64,000 bases of DNA from Pseudomonas sp. LS.1a (lineage in GTDB: Bacteria > Pseudomonadota > Gammaproteobacteria > Pseudomonadales > Pseudomonadaceae). Each line of letters opens with the position of its first letter. Positions within the stretch are counted from its first letter, which is position 1. Position numbers and translations under genes: made by a program. Below the pieces are notes generated by a model. It was not told the DNA's origin. It did not search any database and saw only the letters and a list, made by a program, of their open reading frames with translations. The stretch is taken from contig NZ_CP092827.1 of NCBI RefSeq assembly GCF_022533585.1, forward strand, positions 846,001 to 910,000, given 5' to 3'. This document shows, piece by piece, positions 25,600 to 35,549 of this stretch.

Positions 25600-25902
25600 T
25601 TAACGGCCAAGGGTAGCGCTATCGGCCCCCTGTGCGCACCAGCCGCAAGCGAAAGGCTGGCCGATGCGCTGCGCGCGCCGGGCCGGGTCGAGCACCCAGG
25701 GGCGTGCCTGCCACGGCGGCTGGTGGCGCAGGTGCTGGGTGTGGCCGCAGGACAGTTCGGCCACCCAGTGGCCCTCTTCGTCCTGGTGGAAGCCGGTGAT
25801 CCGACTGATGGGCCGTTGCTCGTCCGCGGTGCGTTCGCATTCGGGCGATGGCTTGGTTACACTTGTCCGCTCTACATACTTTTGCAAAAGGTCTTGCCCC
25901 AT
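25600..25902 (-). CDS. DUF3565-family small protein
   Basis: A protein of up to 100 residues. From about residue 32 it matches DUF3565 (ISRITGFHQDEEGHWVAELSCGHTQHLRHQPPW), with a CGH and a CGWC pair likely to bind a metal. Family members normally begin near ITGF, so the first 30 residues are unusual. No internal ATG or GTG exists there; ATG 25902 or a TTG at 25887 are the only starts I see. ATG 25902 overlaps the ATG of the divergent slyD-type gene by two bases, so the true start may be an atypical codon further in. Confidence 0.7.
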   Translation of the reverse strand: MGQDLLQKYVERTSVTKPSPECERTADEQRPISRITGFHQDEEGHWVAELSCGHTQHLRHQPPWQARPWVLDPARRAQRIGQPFACGWCAQGADSATLGR

Positions 25903-26386
25903 GCTGATCGCCGCCAACAAGGCTGTCTCCATCGACTATACCCTGACCAACGACGCCGGGGAGACCATCGACAGCTCCGCTGGCGGTGCACCGCTGGTTT
26001 ACCTGCACGGTGCCGGCAACATCATCCCGGGCCTGGAAAAAGCCCTGGAAGGCAAGCAGGCCGGTGACGAGCTGAACGTTTCCATCGAGCCGGAAGATGC
26101 CTACGGCGAATACCTGGCCGAGCTGGTCAGCACCCTGAACCGCAGCCTGTTCGAAGGCGTCGACGAGCTGGAAGTGGGCATGCAGTTCCACGCTTCGGCA
26201 CCGGATGGCCAGATGCAGATCGTCACCATCCGCGACATCGACGGCGACGACGTGACTGTTGACGGCAACCACCCGCTGGCCGGTCAGCGCCTGACCTTCC
26301 AGGTCAAGGTAGTCAACGTGCGTGACGCCAGCGACGAAGAAATCGCTCACCGCCACATCCACGGTGAAGGTGGCCATCACCACTGA
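25901..26386 (+). CDS. slyD: FKBP-type peptidyl-prolyl isomerase, SlyD-like
   Basis: A 161-residue proline isomerase/chaperone. The FKBP domain is split by an IF (insert-in-flap) domain: DYTLTNDAGETIDSS, PLVYLHGAGNIIPGLEKAL, then EDAYGEY and the insert around residues 75-125. The tail HRHIHGEGGHHH is His-rich but far shorter than the E. coli SlyD tail, which binds nickel. Roles in protein folding and metal delivery are inferred from the family. The start has AAAGG seven bases upstream and overlaps the start region of the divergent DUF3565 gene. Confidence 0.9.
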   Translation: MLIAANKAVSIDYTLTNDAGETIDSSAGGAPLVYLHGAGNIIPGLEKALEGKQAGDELNVSIEPEDAYGEYLAELVSTLNRSLFEGVDELEVGMQFHASAPDGQMQIVTIRDIDGDDVTVDGNHPLAGQRLTFQVKVVNVRDASDEEIAHRHIHGEGGHHH

Positions 26387-26530
26387 TTTTCTGCGCTAAG
26401 CTCAGAAAGTCGCCAGGCGCTCGGGCAAGCCGATTTGCCTTCCTACGGGAGGTGGACGGTTTGGACGAGCGCCTTTTTAGTGGGCGGATTTCGCCTGCGC
26501 GGCAACCGGGAACCTGAGAGGGGATTCATC

Positions 26531-27013
26531 ATGAGTGCATTTCACGACCTGAAACTGGACGCGTTGAACGGCGGGGAGCTGCCCCTCGCACCGTTCAAGG
26601 GCCAAGTGGTGCTGGTGGTCAACGTTGCCTCCAAGTGTGGGCTCACGCCGCAATACAAGGCCCTGGAAAACCTCTACCAGGTTTACAAGGACAAGGGCTT
26701 CAACGTGCTTGGCCTGCCGTGCAACCAGTTTGCCGGCCAGGAGCCGGGCAGCGAAAAGGAAATCCGGGAGTTCTGCAGCCTCAACTACGGGGTGAGCTTC
26801 CCGCTGGGTGCCAAGCTGGAGGTCAACGGGCCGGGGCGTCACTCGCTGTACCGCCTGCTGGCGGGCGAGGGGGCAGAGTTTCCGGGTGACATTACCTGGA
26901 ACTTCGAGAAGTTTCTGGTCGGCAAGGACGGGCGGGTGCTGGCGCGTTTCTCGCCGCGCACGGCGCCGGATGATCCGGCGGTGGTGCAGGCTATCGAGAA
27001 GGCGTTGGGCTGA
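26531..27013 (+). CDS. Glutathione peroxidase family protein
   Basis: A 160-residue thiol peroxidase of the Gpx/BtuE type, reducing hydroperoxides in the cytoplasm. The peroxidatic Cys is Cys36 in VNVASKCGLTPQY, in place of selenocysteine. The catalytic Gln (LPCNQFAGQEPG) and Trp (ITWNFEKFLV) are present. Bacterial enzymes of this kind often use thioredoxin rather than glutathione; trxB lies 6 kb away but is not linked. A GAGAGGGG site precedes the ATG at 26531. Confidence 0.9.
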   Translation: MSAFHDLKLDALNGGELPLAPFKGQVVLVVNVASKCGLTPQYKALENLYQVYKDKGFNVLGLPCNQFAGQEPGSEKEIREFCSLNYGVSFPLGAKLEVNGPGRHSLYRLLAGEGAEFPGDITWNFEKFLVGKDGRVLARFSPRTAPDDPAVVQAIEKALG

Positions 27014-27049
27014 GTAGCTGGGGACGTATCAAGGCTGCCAGGTGATTGT

Positions 27050-27348
27050 CGCAATATGTGCAGCGCCTGTGAAATCGAGCGCCGCCCGCGCGGCGCTTCG
27101 CGGGACAAGCCCGCTTCCACATTTGTTGCAACGTGCCGAACCTGTCAAGCCATGGTTGCCTGTCTTGGTGCATGTCTTGAGACTGGTGAGGTGGCGGTAG
27201 CGCCAGCCGAGAAATTGAGTCAGGCCAACTAAGGCTGACAACCATGGCCTAACAGACATGGCCACGTTGCAACAAATGTGGGAGCGGGCTTGTCCCGCGA
27301 AGCGCCGCGCGGGCGGCGCTCGGTCTTACAGGCGCTGCACATATTGCG
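27050..27348. repeat. 299-nt element with 86-nt inverted arms (composite REP)
   Basis: Left arm about 27050-27135 and right arm about 27263-27348 are near-identical inverted copies. Each arm joins a GCGCCG-CCCGCG-CGGCGC palindrome to a REP unit (GGGAGCGGGCTTGTCCCGCGAA) and ends in CAACAAATGTGG/CCACATTTGTTG. The 127-base centre holds further inverted matches around CCATGG. The right arm runs into the 3' end of the glycosyltransferase gene and contains its stop codon (27326-27328). No open frame or transposase lies inside, so this is a BIME/MITE-like structure. Confidence 0.8.
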
Positions 27349-28516
27349 TCGAACGCTCAGCCGCCCCCCCGGGATGTCGACAAGCGCTATACAGATACCC
27401 CTCAAACTGCTCGACAATCGCCGGCCAGCCCTGGCGGCTGGCATGCCGCCGCGCATTCAGGCGCACCCGGCGTAACGTCTCTTCTTCTTCCAGCAGCCAG
27501 CAGGCAGAGTCGATGAACGCTGCCTGATCCCCCGGCATGGCCAGTGCACCGCTATGGCCATGGCGAATATGCTGCGCAGCGGCCGCCTCGTCATACGCGA
27601 CCACCGCCAGGCCCGAGGCCATGGCTTCGAGCACCACATTGCCAAAGGTTTCGGTCAGGCTCGGAAACAGGAACAGGTCACCGCTGGCATAGTGTTCGGC
27701 CAGCACCTCGCCACGCTGGGCACCGCAGAACACGGCATCCGGTACCTGCTGTTCCAGGGCGGCACGCTGCGGGCCGTCACCTACCATGATCAGGCGCAGG
27801 CGTTTGTGTGGATAAGTTTTCTGCAGGGCCTCCAGGCTTGGGCGCAGCAAGCCCAGGTTCTTCTCTGCCGCCAGCCGCCCCACATGCAGGACGGCGATGT
27901 CATCCGGGCCAAGCCCCCAGCTTTCCCGTAATGCGGGGCTGCGCCGGGCCGGGTTGAACAGGCAGGCATCGACCCCCCGGGCCAGCAGTTCCAGGCGTTC
28001 GAAGCCGCGGCGCTCAAGCTCCTGGCGCTGGCTGAGGCTGGGCACCAGGGTGATCGCCGTGCGCCGATGGAACCAGCGCAGGTAGTGGGTGAGCAGGCGC
28101 GTCAGCAGGCCCAGCCCGTATTGGCCGGAGTACTGCGGGAAGTTGGTATGGAAACCACTGACCACAGCCACCCCCAGGCGCCGGGCCGCGCGCAGTGCGC
28201 TGAGCCCCAGCGGCCCCTCGGTGGCGATGTACAGCACATCCGGGCGCTGCCGGCGCCAGCGGCGCAACAGCTTGTGCATCGACACCTCGCCCCACTGCAA
28301 CCCCGGGTAACCAGGCAGGGGCCAGCCACGGCACAGCATCAGGTTCGGGTCGTTGTGCAGCGGGGCTTCACCGGCCTGGCGCGGGCGCACCACTTCGATC
28401 TCATGGCCGCGTTGGCGCAACCCTTCGCTGAGGCGGCCAAGGGTATTGGCCACGCCGTTGATCTCGGGTGGGAAGGTTTCGCTGACCAAGGTAATGCGTA
28501 GGGCGGGTGTGTTCAT
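27326..28516 (-). CDS. GT4-family glycosyltransferase
   Basis: A 396-residue GT-B fold enzyme. The N-terminal domain begins ITLVSETFPPEINGVANTLGRL, typical of GT4 mannosyl/diacylglycerol glycosyltransferases related to MgtA. The C-terminal donor-binding domain has VLHVGRLAAEKNLGLL (about 205-220), GDGPQRAAL, then SLTETFGNVVLEAMASGLAVVAYD with the EX7E Glu pair. A nucleotide-sugar donor and a lipid or glycan acceptor are likely, but neither can be named. ATG 28516 (MNTPALRITL) was chosen over the longer upstream frame. The last residues (about QYVQRL) and stop lie in a repeat element. It is divergent from the chemoreceptor gene. Confidence 0.85.
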   Translation of the reverse strand: MNTPALRITLVSETFPPEINGVANTLGRLSEGLRQRGHEIEVVRPRQAGEAPLHNDPNLMLCRGWPLPGYPGLQWGEVSMHKLLRRWRRQRPDVLYIATEGPLGLSALRAARRLGVAVVSGFHTNFPQYSGQYGLGLLTRLLTHYLRWFHRRTAITLVPSLSQRQELERRGFERLELLARGVDACLFNPARRSPALRESWGLGPDDIAVLHVGRLAAEKNLGLLRPSLEALQKTYPHKRLRLIMVGDGPQRAALEQQVPDAVFCGAQRGEVLAEHYASGDLFLFPSLTETFGNVVLEAMASGLAVVAYDEAAAAQHIRHGHSGALAMPGDQAAFIDSACWLLEEEETLRRVRLNARRHASRQGWPAIVEQFEGYLYSACRHPGGAAERSTQYVQRL

Positions 28517-28693
28517 GAAAAAAAGTTTCCGCCTGCTGGGTTGCGCCAATGTGACTGCCATGTGACGTACTGATGACGCCTGATTGCCGACGCTTTTCGC
28601 TTTGTGAATTTTTCCTTGCAGGCCGCTCAAGAGGGGGCACCGACAGCCGATGCAGATGCATTCGACTACCTGATGCGCTCCAGGAGAGCGGTG

Positions 28694-30010
28694 ATGTTCA
28701 ACAACAAGCTCAAGCAAGAAATCCGGCAGCTACGCGAAGACCTGATGTCCATCGAACAGGTCAAGAGTAGCCTCGACAGCGAGATGCTGGTACTGCAACT
28801 CGACCCTCAGGGACGGATCGAGATGGTCAACGGCAACTTCGAGAGCGAGATGCTCTACCGTGCCGAACAATTGCTTGGACGCAACATCGAGGACATCGTC
28901 CCTGCCCATGTGAAGACGCTGGATTTCTACCAGCGCATGAAGGGCGCCATCAGCCGCGGTGAACACCTGAACGGTGCATTCCGCCTGCTGCGCGGCAATG
29001 GCCAGGAAGCCTGGTTACGGTCGATCCTGCAGCCGGTCAAGAACAGCGAGGGGCGCATCAAGTATTTCACGCTGCACTCCAGCGATCTTACCCGCACCAT
29101 CGAGACATCCCGCGAGCACGAAAGCCTGATCAAGGCCCTGATGCGCTCCACCGCCGTGATCGAATTCGACCTCGACGGCAACATCCTAACCGCCAACGAT
29201 CGATTCCTGACCACCGTCGGTTACCGCCTGGAACAGATTCGTGGCAAGCATCACCGCATTTTCTGCGAGCCGGAGGAGGCAAATTCGGCCGGCTATCAGG
29301 CGTTCTGGGACAAGCTGCGCCGTGGCGAGTACGTTGCCGAGCGCTTCAAGCGTATCGATGCCCATGGCCGGGTGGTCTGGCTGGAAGCTTCGTACAACCC
29401 CATCTTCGATGCCCATGACGTGCTGTACAAGGTGGTCAAGTTCGCCACTGTCATCACCGAGCAGGTCAACCAGGAGCAGGCGGTGGCCGAGGCGGCGGAT
29501 GTCGCCTACAACACCTCGCTGGGTACCGATGCCAGCGCCCGCAAGGCCACCGATGTGGTCACCCAGAGCGTCAGCGTGATGCGCGGGCTGGAAGCTTCGA
29601 TGCAAGAGGCGGCAGAGGGCATCCAGGCGCTGGATACCCAGTCGCGGGTGATCGGCTCGATCATCAAGACCATCAGCGACATTGCCGGGCAGACCAACTT
29701 GCTGGCGCTGAACGCGGCCATCGAAGCGGCCCGCGCCGGCGAGCAGGGGCGGGGGTTTGCCGTGGTTGCCGATGAAGTGCGCCAGCTGGCCTCGCGCACC
29801 AGCACCGCCACCGAGGAAATCGCCCGGGTGGTGCAGCAGAACGAGCAACTGGCCCAGGCGGCAGTGGCGATCATCGACACCAGCAAGCGCCAGGCCGAGC
29901 AGGGGCTGGCACTGGCGGACGAGACCGGGAGCGTGATTGTCGAGATCCAGGACGGGGCAAAGCGGGTGGTGGATGTGGTGGGGCAGTTTTCCAGCCGGTT
30001 GAGTCTTTGA
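28694..30010 (+). CDS. Soluble PAS-PAS methyl-accepting chemoreceptor (BdlA-like)
   Basis: A 438-residue cytoplasmic chemoreceptor without membrane helices. A short coiled coil ([18 protein letters not shown]) is followed by two PAS/PAC modules: about residues 25-145 ([21 protein letters not shown]) and 150-270 ([32 protein letters not shown]). The signalling domain has the invariant tip [37 protein letters not shown] at about 350-386. The architecture equals that of BdlA, a P. aeruginosa biofilm-dispersion protein, and Aer-type sensors. ATG 28694 follows AGGAG at 28682-28686. The C terminus is short, with few methylation-type residues. Confidence 0.85.
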   Translation: MFNNKLKQEIRQLREDLMSIEQVKSSLDSEMLVLQLDPQGRIEMVNGNFESEMLYRAEQLLGRNIEDIVPAHVKTLDFYQRMKGAISRGEHLNGAFRLLRGNGQEAWLRSILQPVKNSEGRIKYFTLHSSDLTRTIETSREHESLIKALMRSTAVIEFDLDGNILTANDRFLTTVGYRLEQIRGKHHRIFCEPEEANSAGYQAFWDKLRRGEYVAERFKRIDAHGRVVWLEASYNPIFDAHDVLYKVVKFATVITEQVNQEQAVAEAADVAYNTSLGTDASARKATDVVTQSVSVMRGLEASMQEAAEGIQALDTQSRVIGSIIKTISDIAGQTNLLALNAAIEAARAGEQGRGFAVVADEVRQLASRTSTATEEIARVVQQNEQLAQAAVAIIDTSKRQAEQGLALADETGSVIVEIQDGAKRVVDVVGQFSSRLSL

Positions 30011-30040
30011 TATGGCCTGGGGTTTGTAGCGCCTATGGAA

Positions 30041-30067
30041 TCGAGCCCTCGCCCGGGTGGGGCTCGA
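30041..30067. repeat. Degenerate palindrome after the chemoreceptor gene
   Basis: TCGAGCCC/GGGCTCGA stem with a GC-rich loop, flanked by TAGCGCC and ATCTCA. It resembles the arms of the 66-base palindrome at 21737-21802. Confidence 0.5.
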
Positions 30068-30236
30068 TCTCAGGAACGACAAAGAACCCCAGCCCTGTCC
30101 ATGATGTCGGCTGAACAGCTCAACTTCGCTGAACCTGCAGTAAACGAAGTCGCATTTTCCTACAACTGACTCAGAAACCTCCGATCCGAATCCATGACGG
30201 GATTTCCCCCTGCACACGCTGTCAGGGAGACACCTC

Positions 30237-31580
30237 ATGTACCTGGATTACCTCGTGCCCTCGTGGTTCGAGATCGAATCACGCATTACCGATGAAATGG
30301 GCTATCAGGGACGCGCCCAATTTCGTACCTACCTCAATGAACCGGCCGCCTCACTGGCCCTCAACCTGCGTCGGGTCAGGGCTGTCCAGTCGGCCTTCAA
30401 CCAGGCCGAGTGGCAGGCCGGCAGTATCCTGCACCAACGCTTTGCCGACCTGGAAATCGCCAGCATCCTCAACGAACTGCTCAAGGTCGTGAGGGAGATG
30501 GCGATGATCGTCGTCGGCAGCACCCTCACCGGCGGCGCCATTGGCGCTGGCATCGGGGCATTTGGCGCAGGTGCAGGGGCCATTCCCTTGGCCGGCGCTG
30601 GCGCGGCGATGGGCCTCAAGGTCAGCGGCTGGATACTTGGCGTACTGGGACTTGCCTCCATTGCCGAGTTCTTTATCGAAGGCCTGCCCCGCATCGGCGA
30701 GTACTACCTCGATGGCATTCGCATAGCCTGGGAGGGCACGCGGGACGAAAGTGATGACCCGTTCGGGCGGGACGATCTGCATGCGATTTCCAGGGCTGCC
30801 CACCACATCGCCATGGGCCATGTGGAAGTGGTGGTGCTGCTGTTGGGGGCGATCGTCTCGTACCTCACCCGCGGGCGCGGCGATGCCCGGATGCTGGCGC
30901 AGGAGATGGCGGCCAGCCGCAAAGGTGTGCGGCTGGGGCAATGGATGCTCAAGCATGAAGAGGGGCTGAAGAAACGACCGGACCTGCAGGTGCCGGAGCG
31001 GCGCAAGGGGGCAGCGAATGAGCCGCAACCGGTGCAGCCGAATCGGCCGGCGGGAAAAGACAAGGAGCCCTCGACGGGGAAGCCCGGTAGCATGCCGTTG
31101 CATACGGTGGCGTGTTTCAAGGCAGACAAATTGCCAGTATCCAAGCATGGCGAGTTTGAACGGCAGTTGAAGGGACAGCAGGATGGGCTAAACCGGCTTA
31201 CGGTTGAAGAGTTTCTTGAAAATCTTACTCATCCAGTCAAGCGGGATCCGAACATTGCCAGGAAAGCAAGGAAGAAACTGTATGATAAATTGAAAGATAG
31301 AACTCAGAAAAATTTGATGAAAAGTATGAGCCCTATTGAAGCTAAAAAACTTTCAGTGAGGCAAGCAAAGGAAACCATGTCATCGCTTGCGGCATTGCAT
31401 AATCCAGATTTGAGCGCGGGTGGTAGGGACGCTATTTCTGACTTCGGCGACAGACAAGTCAACTCTACTATAGGTCCGCAGTGGAAAAATAGAGTGGGAG
31501 GATTAAAGCAAGCTGCTGAAGAGCTATCCAGGTCGGGTGGTGCATCAAGCCTTTTGAATGTCAGGTTGCATAAATGCTAA
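30237..31580 (+). CDS. Polymorphic toxin with C-terminal Ntox15 (HxxD nuclease) domain
   Basis: A 447-residue two-part protein. Residues 1-285 form a conserved-looking carrier: a helical start, then a glycine-zipper membrane segment (GGAIGAGIGAFGAGAGAIPL, about 100-119), a second hydrophobic stretch near 200-215, and a Pro/Lys-rich linker. Residues 286-447 match Ntox15: CFKADKLP...GEFERQLKGQQDGLNRLTVEEFLEN, then LAALHNPDLSAGG (His388, Asp391 of HxxD) and ISDFGDRQVNSTIGPQW. Ntox15 of Agrobacterium Tde1 is a DNase delivered by type VI secretion. No secretion genes lie nearby. The tip is visibly A+T-rich against a GC-rich carrier, indicating domain exchange. It is followed by a cognate immunity gene. 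Confidence 0.88.
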   Translation: MYLDYLVPSWFEIESRITDEMGYQGRAQFRTYLNEPAASLALNLRRVRAVQSAFNQAEWQAGSILHQRFADLEIASILNELLKVVREMAMIVVGSTLTGGAIGAGIGAFGAGAGAIPLAGAGAAMGLKVSGWILGVLGLASIAEFFIEGLPRIGEYYLDGIRIAWEGTRDESDDPFGRDDLHAISRAAHHIAMGHVEVVVLLLGAIVSYLTRGRGDARMLAQEMAASRKGVRLGQWMLKHEEGLKKRPDLQVPERRKGAANEPQPVQPNRPAGKDKEPSTGKPGSMPLHTVACFKADKLPVSKHGEFERQLKGQQDGLNRLTVEEFLENLTHPVKRDPNIARKARKKLYDKLKDRTQKNLMKSMSPIEAKKLSVRQAKETMSSLAALHNPDLSAGGRDAISDFGDRQVNSTIGPQWKNRVGGLKQAAEELSRSGGASSLLNVRLHKC

Positions 31581-31598
31581 TAGTTAGAGGTTTTTAAT

Positions 31599-32216
31599 AT
31601 GGATGAATTCTTTTCAATTTTTATAGAGGAAATGGGTAATCCTGTATTCCGGCAAGAGGTTCCGCCTTCGAGCATACAGCGTTATAGTGGAAAATTGCCG
31701 GAAAAATTATTGGAATATTGGGCTGAGCACGGATGGTGTGGATACGGCGACGGGATATTCTGGACTGTCAACCCACAGGATTACGAGGGGGTGGTCGCTT
31801 CATTCATTGAAGGTACTGCATTAGAGGGGCGTGATACGTATCATCTAGTCGCTCGCGGTGCCTTTGGTGATCTCTATCTATGGGGTGAAAATTCCGGGTT
31901 TTCATTGGACATCATAGCCTACGCGTCACGTTATTCTGGCAATGACCATGAATTAGCGACAGCTGATATCGATAGGGAAGTGCAAGGTTTTTTCCTGGGC
32001 ATGGAGAAGGAATCCAATGATTTCGGCGACCTATTCGAGCCAGCAAAGAGAAAATTAGGCATGCTAAAGCACGATGAAATGTATGGTTTTGTTCCGGCCT
32101 TGGCGTTCGGTGGGCCAAGTGAACTTGCTAATATCGAAAAGGTTAAGGCAGTGGAACATTTGATATTGCTTTCTCAGATTTCTACTCTAGAACCCTACAG
32201 CTTCTCTGACTTCTAG
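31599..32216 (+). CDS. GAD-like/Tdi1-type immunity protein
   Basis: A 205-residue acidic cytoplasmic protein. The N-terminal half matches the GAD-like domain (LPEKLLEYWAEHGWCGYGDG, then FWTVNPQDYEGVV), and the C-terminal half (about 120-205, AKRKLGMLKHDEMYGFVPAL) matches the Tdi1 C-terminal/DUF1851 region. This combination is the known immunity partner of Tde1-type Ntox15 DNases. It starts 18 bases after the toxin stop with AGAGG upstream, so it is cotranscribed. Base composition is as A+T-rich as the toxin tip and far from the surrounding genes. It is expected to bind and neutralise the toxin. Confidence 0.87.
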   Translation: MDEFFSIFIEEMGNPVFRQEVPPSSIQRYSGKLPEKLLEYWAEHGWCGYGDGIFWTVNPQDYEGVVASFIEGTALEGRDTYHLVARGAFGDLYLWGENSGFSLDIIAYASRYSGNDHELATADIDREVQGFFLGMEKESNDFGDLFEPAKRKLGMLKHDEMYGFVPALAFGGPSELANIEKVKAVEHLILLSQISTLEPYSFSDF

Positions 32217-32233
32217 AAACGCAATCTGCGGAA

Positions 32234-32254
32234 AGGGGCTGGCCTGCAGCCCCT
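32234..32254. terminator. Stem-loop between the immunity gene and cysZ
   Basis: AGGGGCTG/CAGCCCCT stem lying between two convergent stop codons; no clear T run. Confidence 0.45.
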
Positions 32255-32261
32255 CGCTCCC

Positions 32262-32990
32262 TCAGTTACGCTCCCGCACCCAGAACAACGTAGCCCCGGC
32301 CACCGCCGCCGGCATCATCAGCACGTTCACCAGCGGAATCATCAGAGCCAGGTAGGTGATGCCACCAAACCCCAACGACTGCCAGCGCTTCTGCCGCAGC
32401 CAGGCCAGCATGTCCTGCCAGCTCATCTTGTTGTTGTCCGCCGGGTAGTCGATGTACTGGATAGCCATCATCCACACCCCGAAGATCAGCCATAGCGGCG
32501 CCGCCACCACGTTGACCACCGGGATCAGCGACAGGATGAACAGGCCGATGGCCCGCGGCAGGAAGTAGCCCAGCTTGCGCATTTCACGGCCGAATGTACG
32601 TGGCACCATGGCCACCAGTTCGCCCCAGCTGAACGCCGGGAAGTTGTCCTGGCCACGCACCACCACCTCGACCTTTTCCGCCAGAAAGCCATTGAACGGC
32701 GCGGCAATGATGTTGGCCACCAGGGTGAAGGTGAAGAACACCATCAGCACCACCAGGGCGACGAACAGCGGCCAGAGGATGTAGGTGAGAAAGCTCAGCC
32801 AGCTCGGCAAGCTTGGCATCAGGGCGTCCACCCACAGGCTGAACTGGTGGCCGGCGAAGTAGATCAGGCCGCCAAACAGCAGCAGGTTGACCGCCAGCGG
32901 CAGCAGCACGAACAACCGCAGATTGGGGCTCAGCACCAGTTTCAGGCCTTCGCGCAGGTATTGGGGGCCAGAGAGTACAGGGGCTTGCAT
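32262..32990 (-). CDS. cysZ: CysZ-family sulfate permease
   Basis: A 242-residue inner-membrane protein with about four long hydrophobic helices ([21 protein letters not shown] near 27-47; [20 protein letters not shown] near 67-86; the pair around 150-180; the C-terminal [22 protein letters not shown]). CysZ imports sulfate for cysteine synthesis. The ATG at 32990 ([19 protein letters not shown]) is the family start; an upstream in-frame opening to 33233 is non-coding. It diverges from trxB. Confidence 0.9.
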   Translation of the reverse strand: MQAPVLSGPQYLREGLKLVLSPNLRLFVLLPLAVNLLLFGGLIYFAGHQFSLWVDALMPSLPSWLSFLTYILWPLFVALVVLMVFFTFTLVANIIAAPFNGFLAEKVEVVVRGQDNFPAFSWGELVAMVPRTFGREMRKLGYFLPRAIGLFILSLIPVVNVVAAPLWLIFGVWMMAIQYIDYPADNNKMSWQDMLAWLRQKRWQSLGFGGITYLALMIPLVNVLMMPAAVAGATLFWVRERN

Positions 32991-34283
<1,293 letters not shown>

Positions 34284-34304
34284 TTGCCAGCCGGGGGCTG
34301 CTTC

Positions 34305-34400
34305 GGGGCCCTTTCGCCGGCAAGCCGGCTCCCACCTCGACCGCATCGACTTCAAGTCATGTGCAGTACCTGTGGGAGCTGGCTTGCCGGCGATAGGGCC
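34305..34400. repeat. REP inverted pair (variant)
   Basis: Reverse unit TTCGCCGGCAAGCCGGCTCC and forward unit GGGAGCTGGCTTGCCGGCGA; a variant with GCCGGC in place of GCGGG, and matching outer arms GGGGCCC/AGGGCC. Confidence 0.8.
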
Positions 34401-34411
34401 ATAAGCCACCC

Positions 34412-34446
34412 CACAAAAAAACCGGCTCGATGGCCGGTTTTTTTGT
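34412..34446. terminator. Bidirectional terminator between trxB and nadC
   Basis: ACAAAAAAACCGGC / GCCGGTTTTTTTGT, a near-perfect inverted repeat with A and T runs on each side, between convergent genes. Confidence 0.9.
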
Positions 34447-34459
34447 GTCCGCAATCAGC

Positions 34460-35323
<864 letters not shown>

Positions 35324-35549
35324 CTAGATGCCCGCGATTATAGGGCAGGGGGCCAGCGTGTACAGCCGCCTTGGCGATGACCTTTGGTCGGCCGGTGTGA
35401 GCAACCGGGGTAAACCCGGGTCACTAGCCAGCCTGTGAAACGATGCTGGCAGCGATGCGGATTTTTACCGATAATGTGACCAGTATTTGGCGTCATGAGT
35501 TTGACGATCTTCAGCCCCTTCGGGCGAGACACCCTGCAAGGAGTCCAGG

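Noticed and set aside
27050..27348. CRISPR or insertion sequence at the long inverted repeats
   Set aside because: There are only two arms, in inverted orientation, with no regular spacers, and no transposase frame between them.
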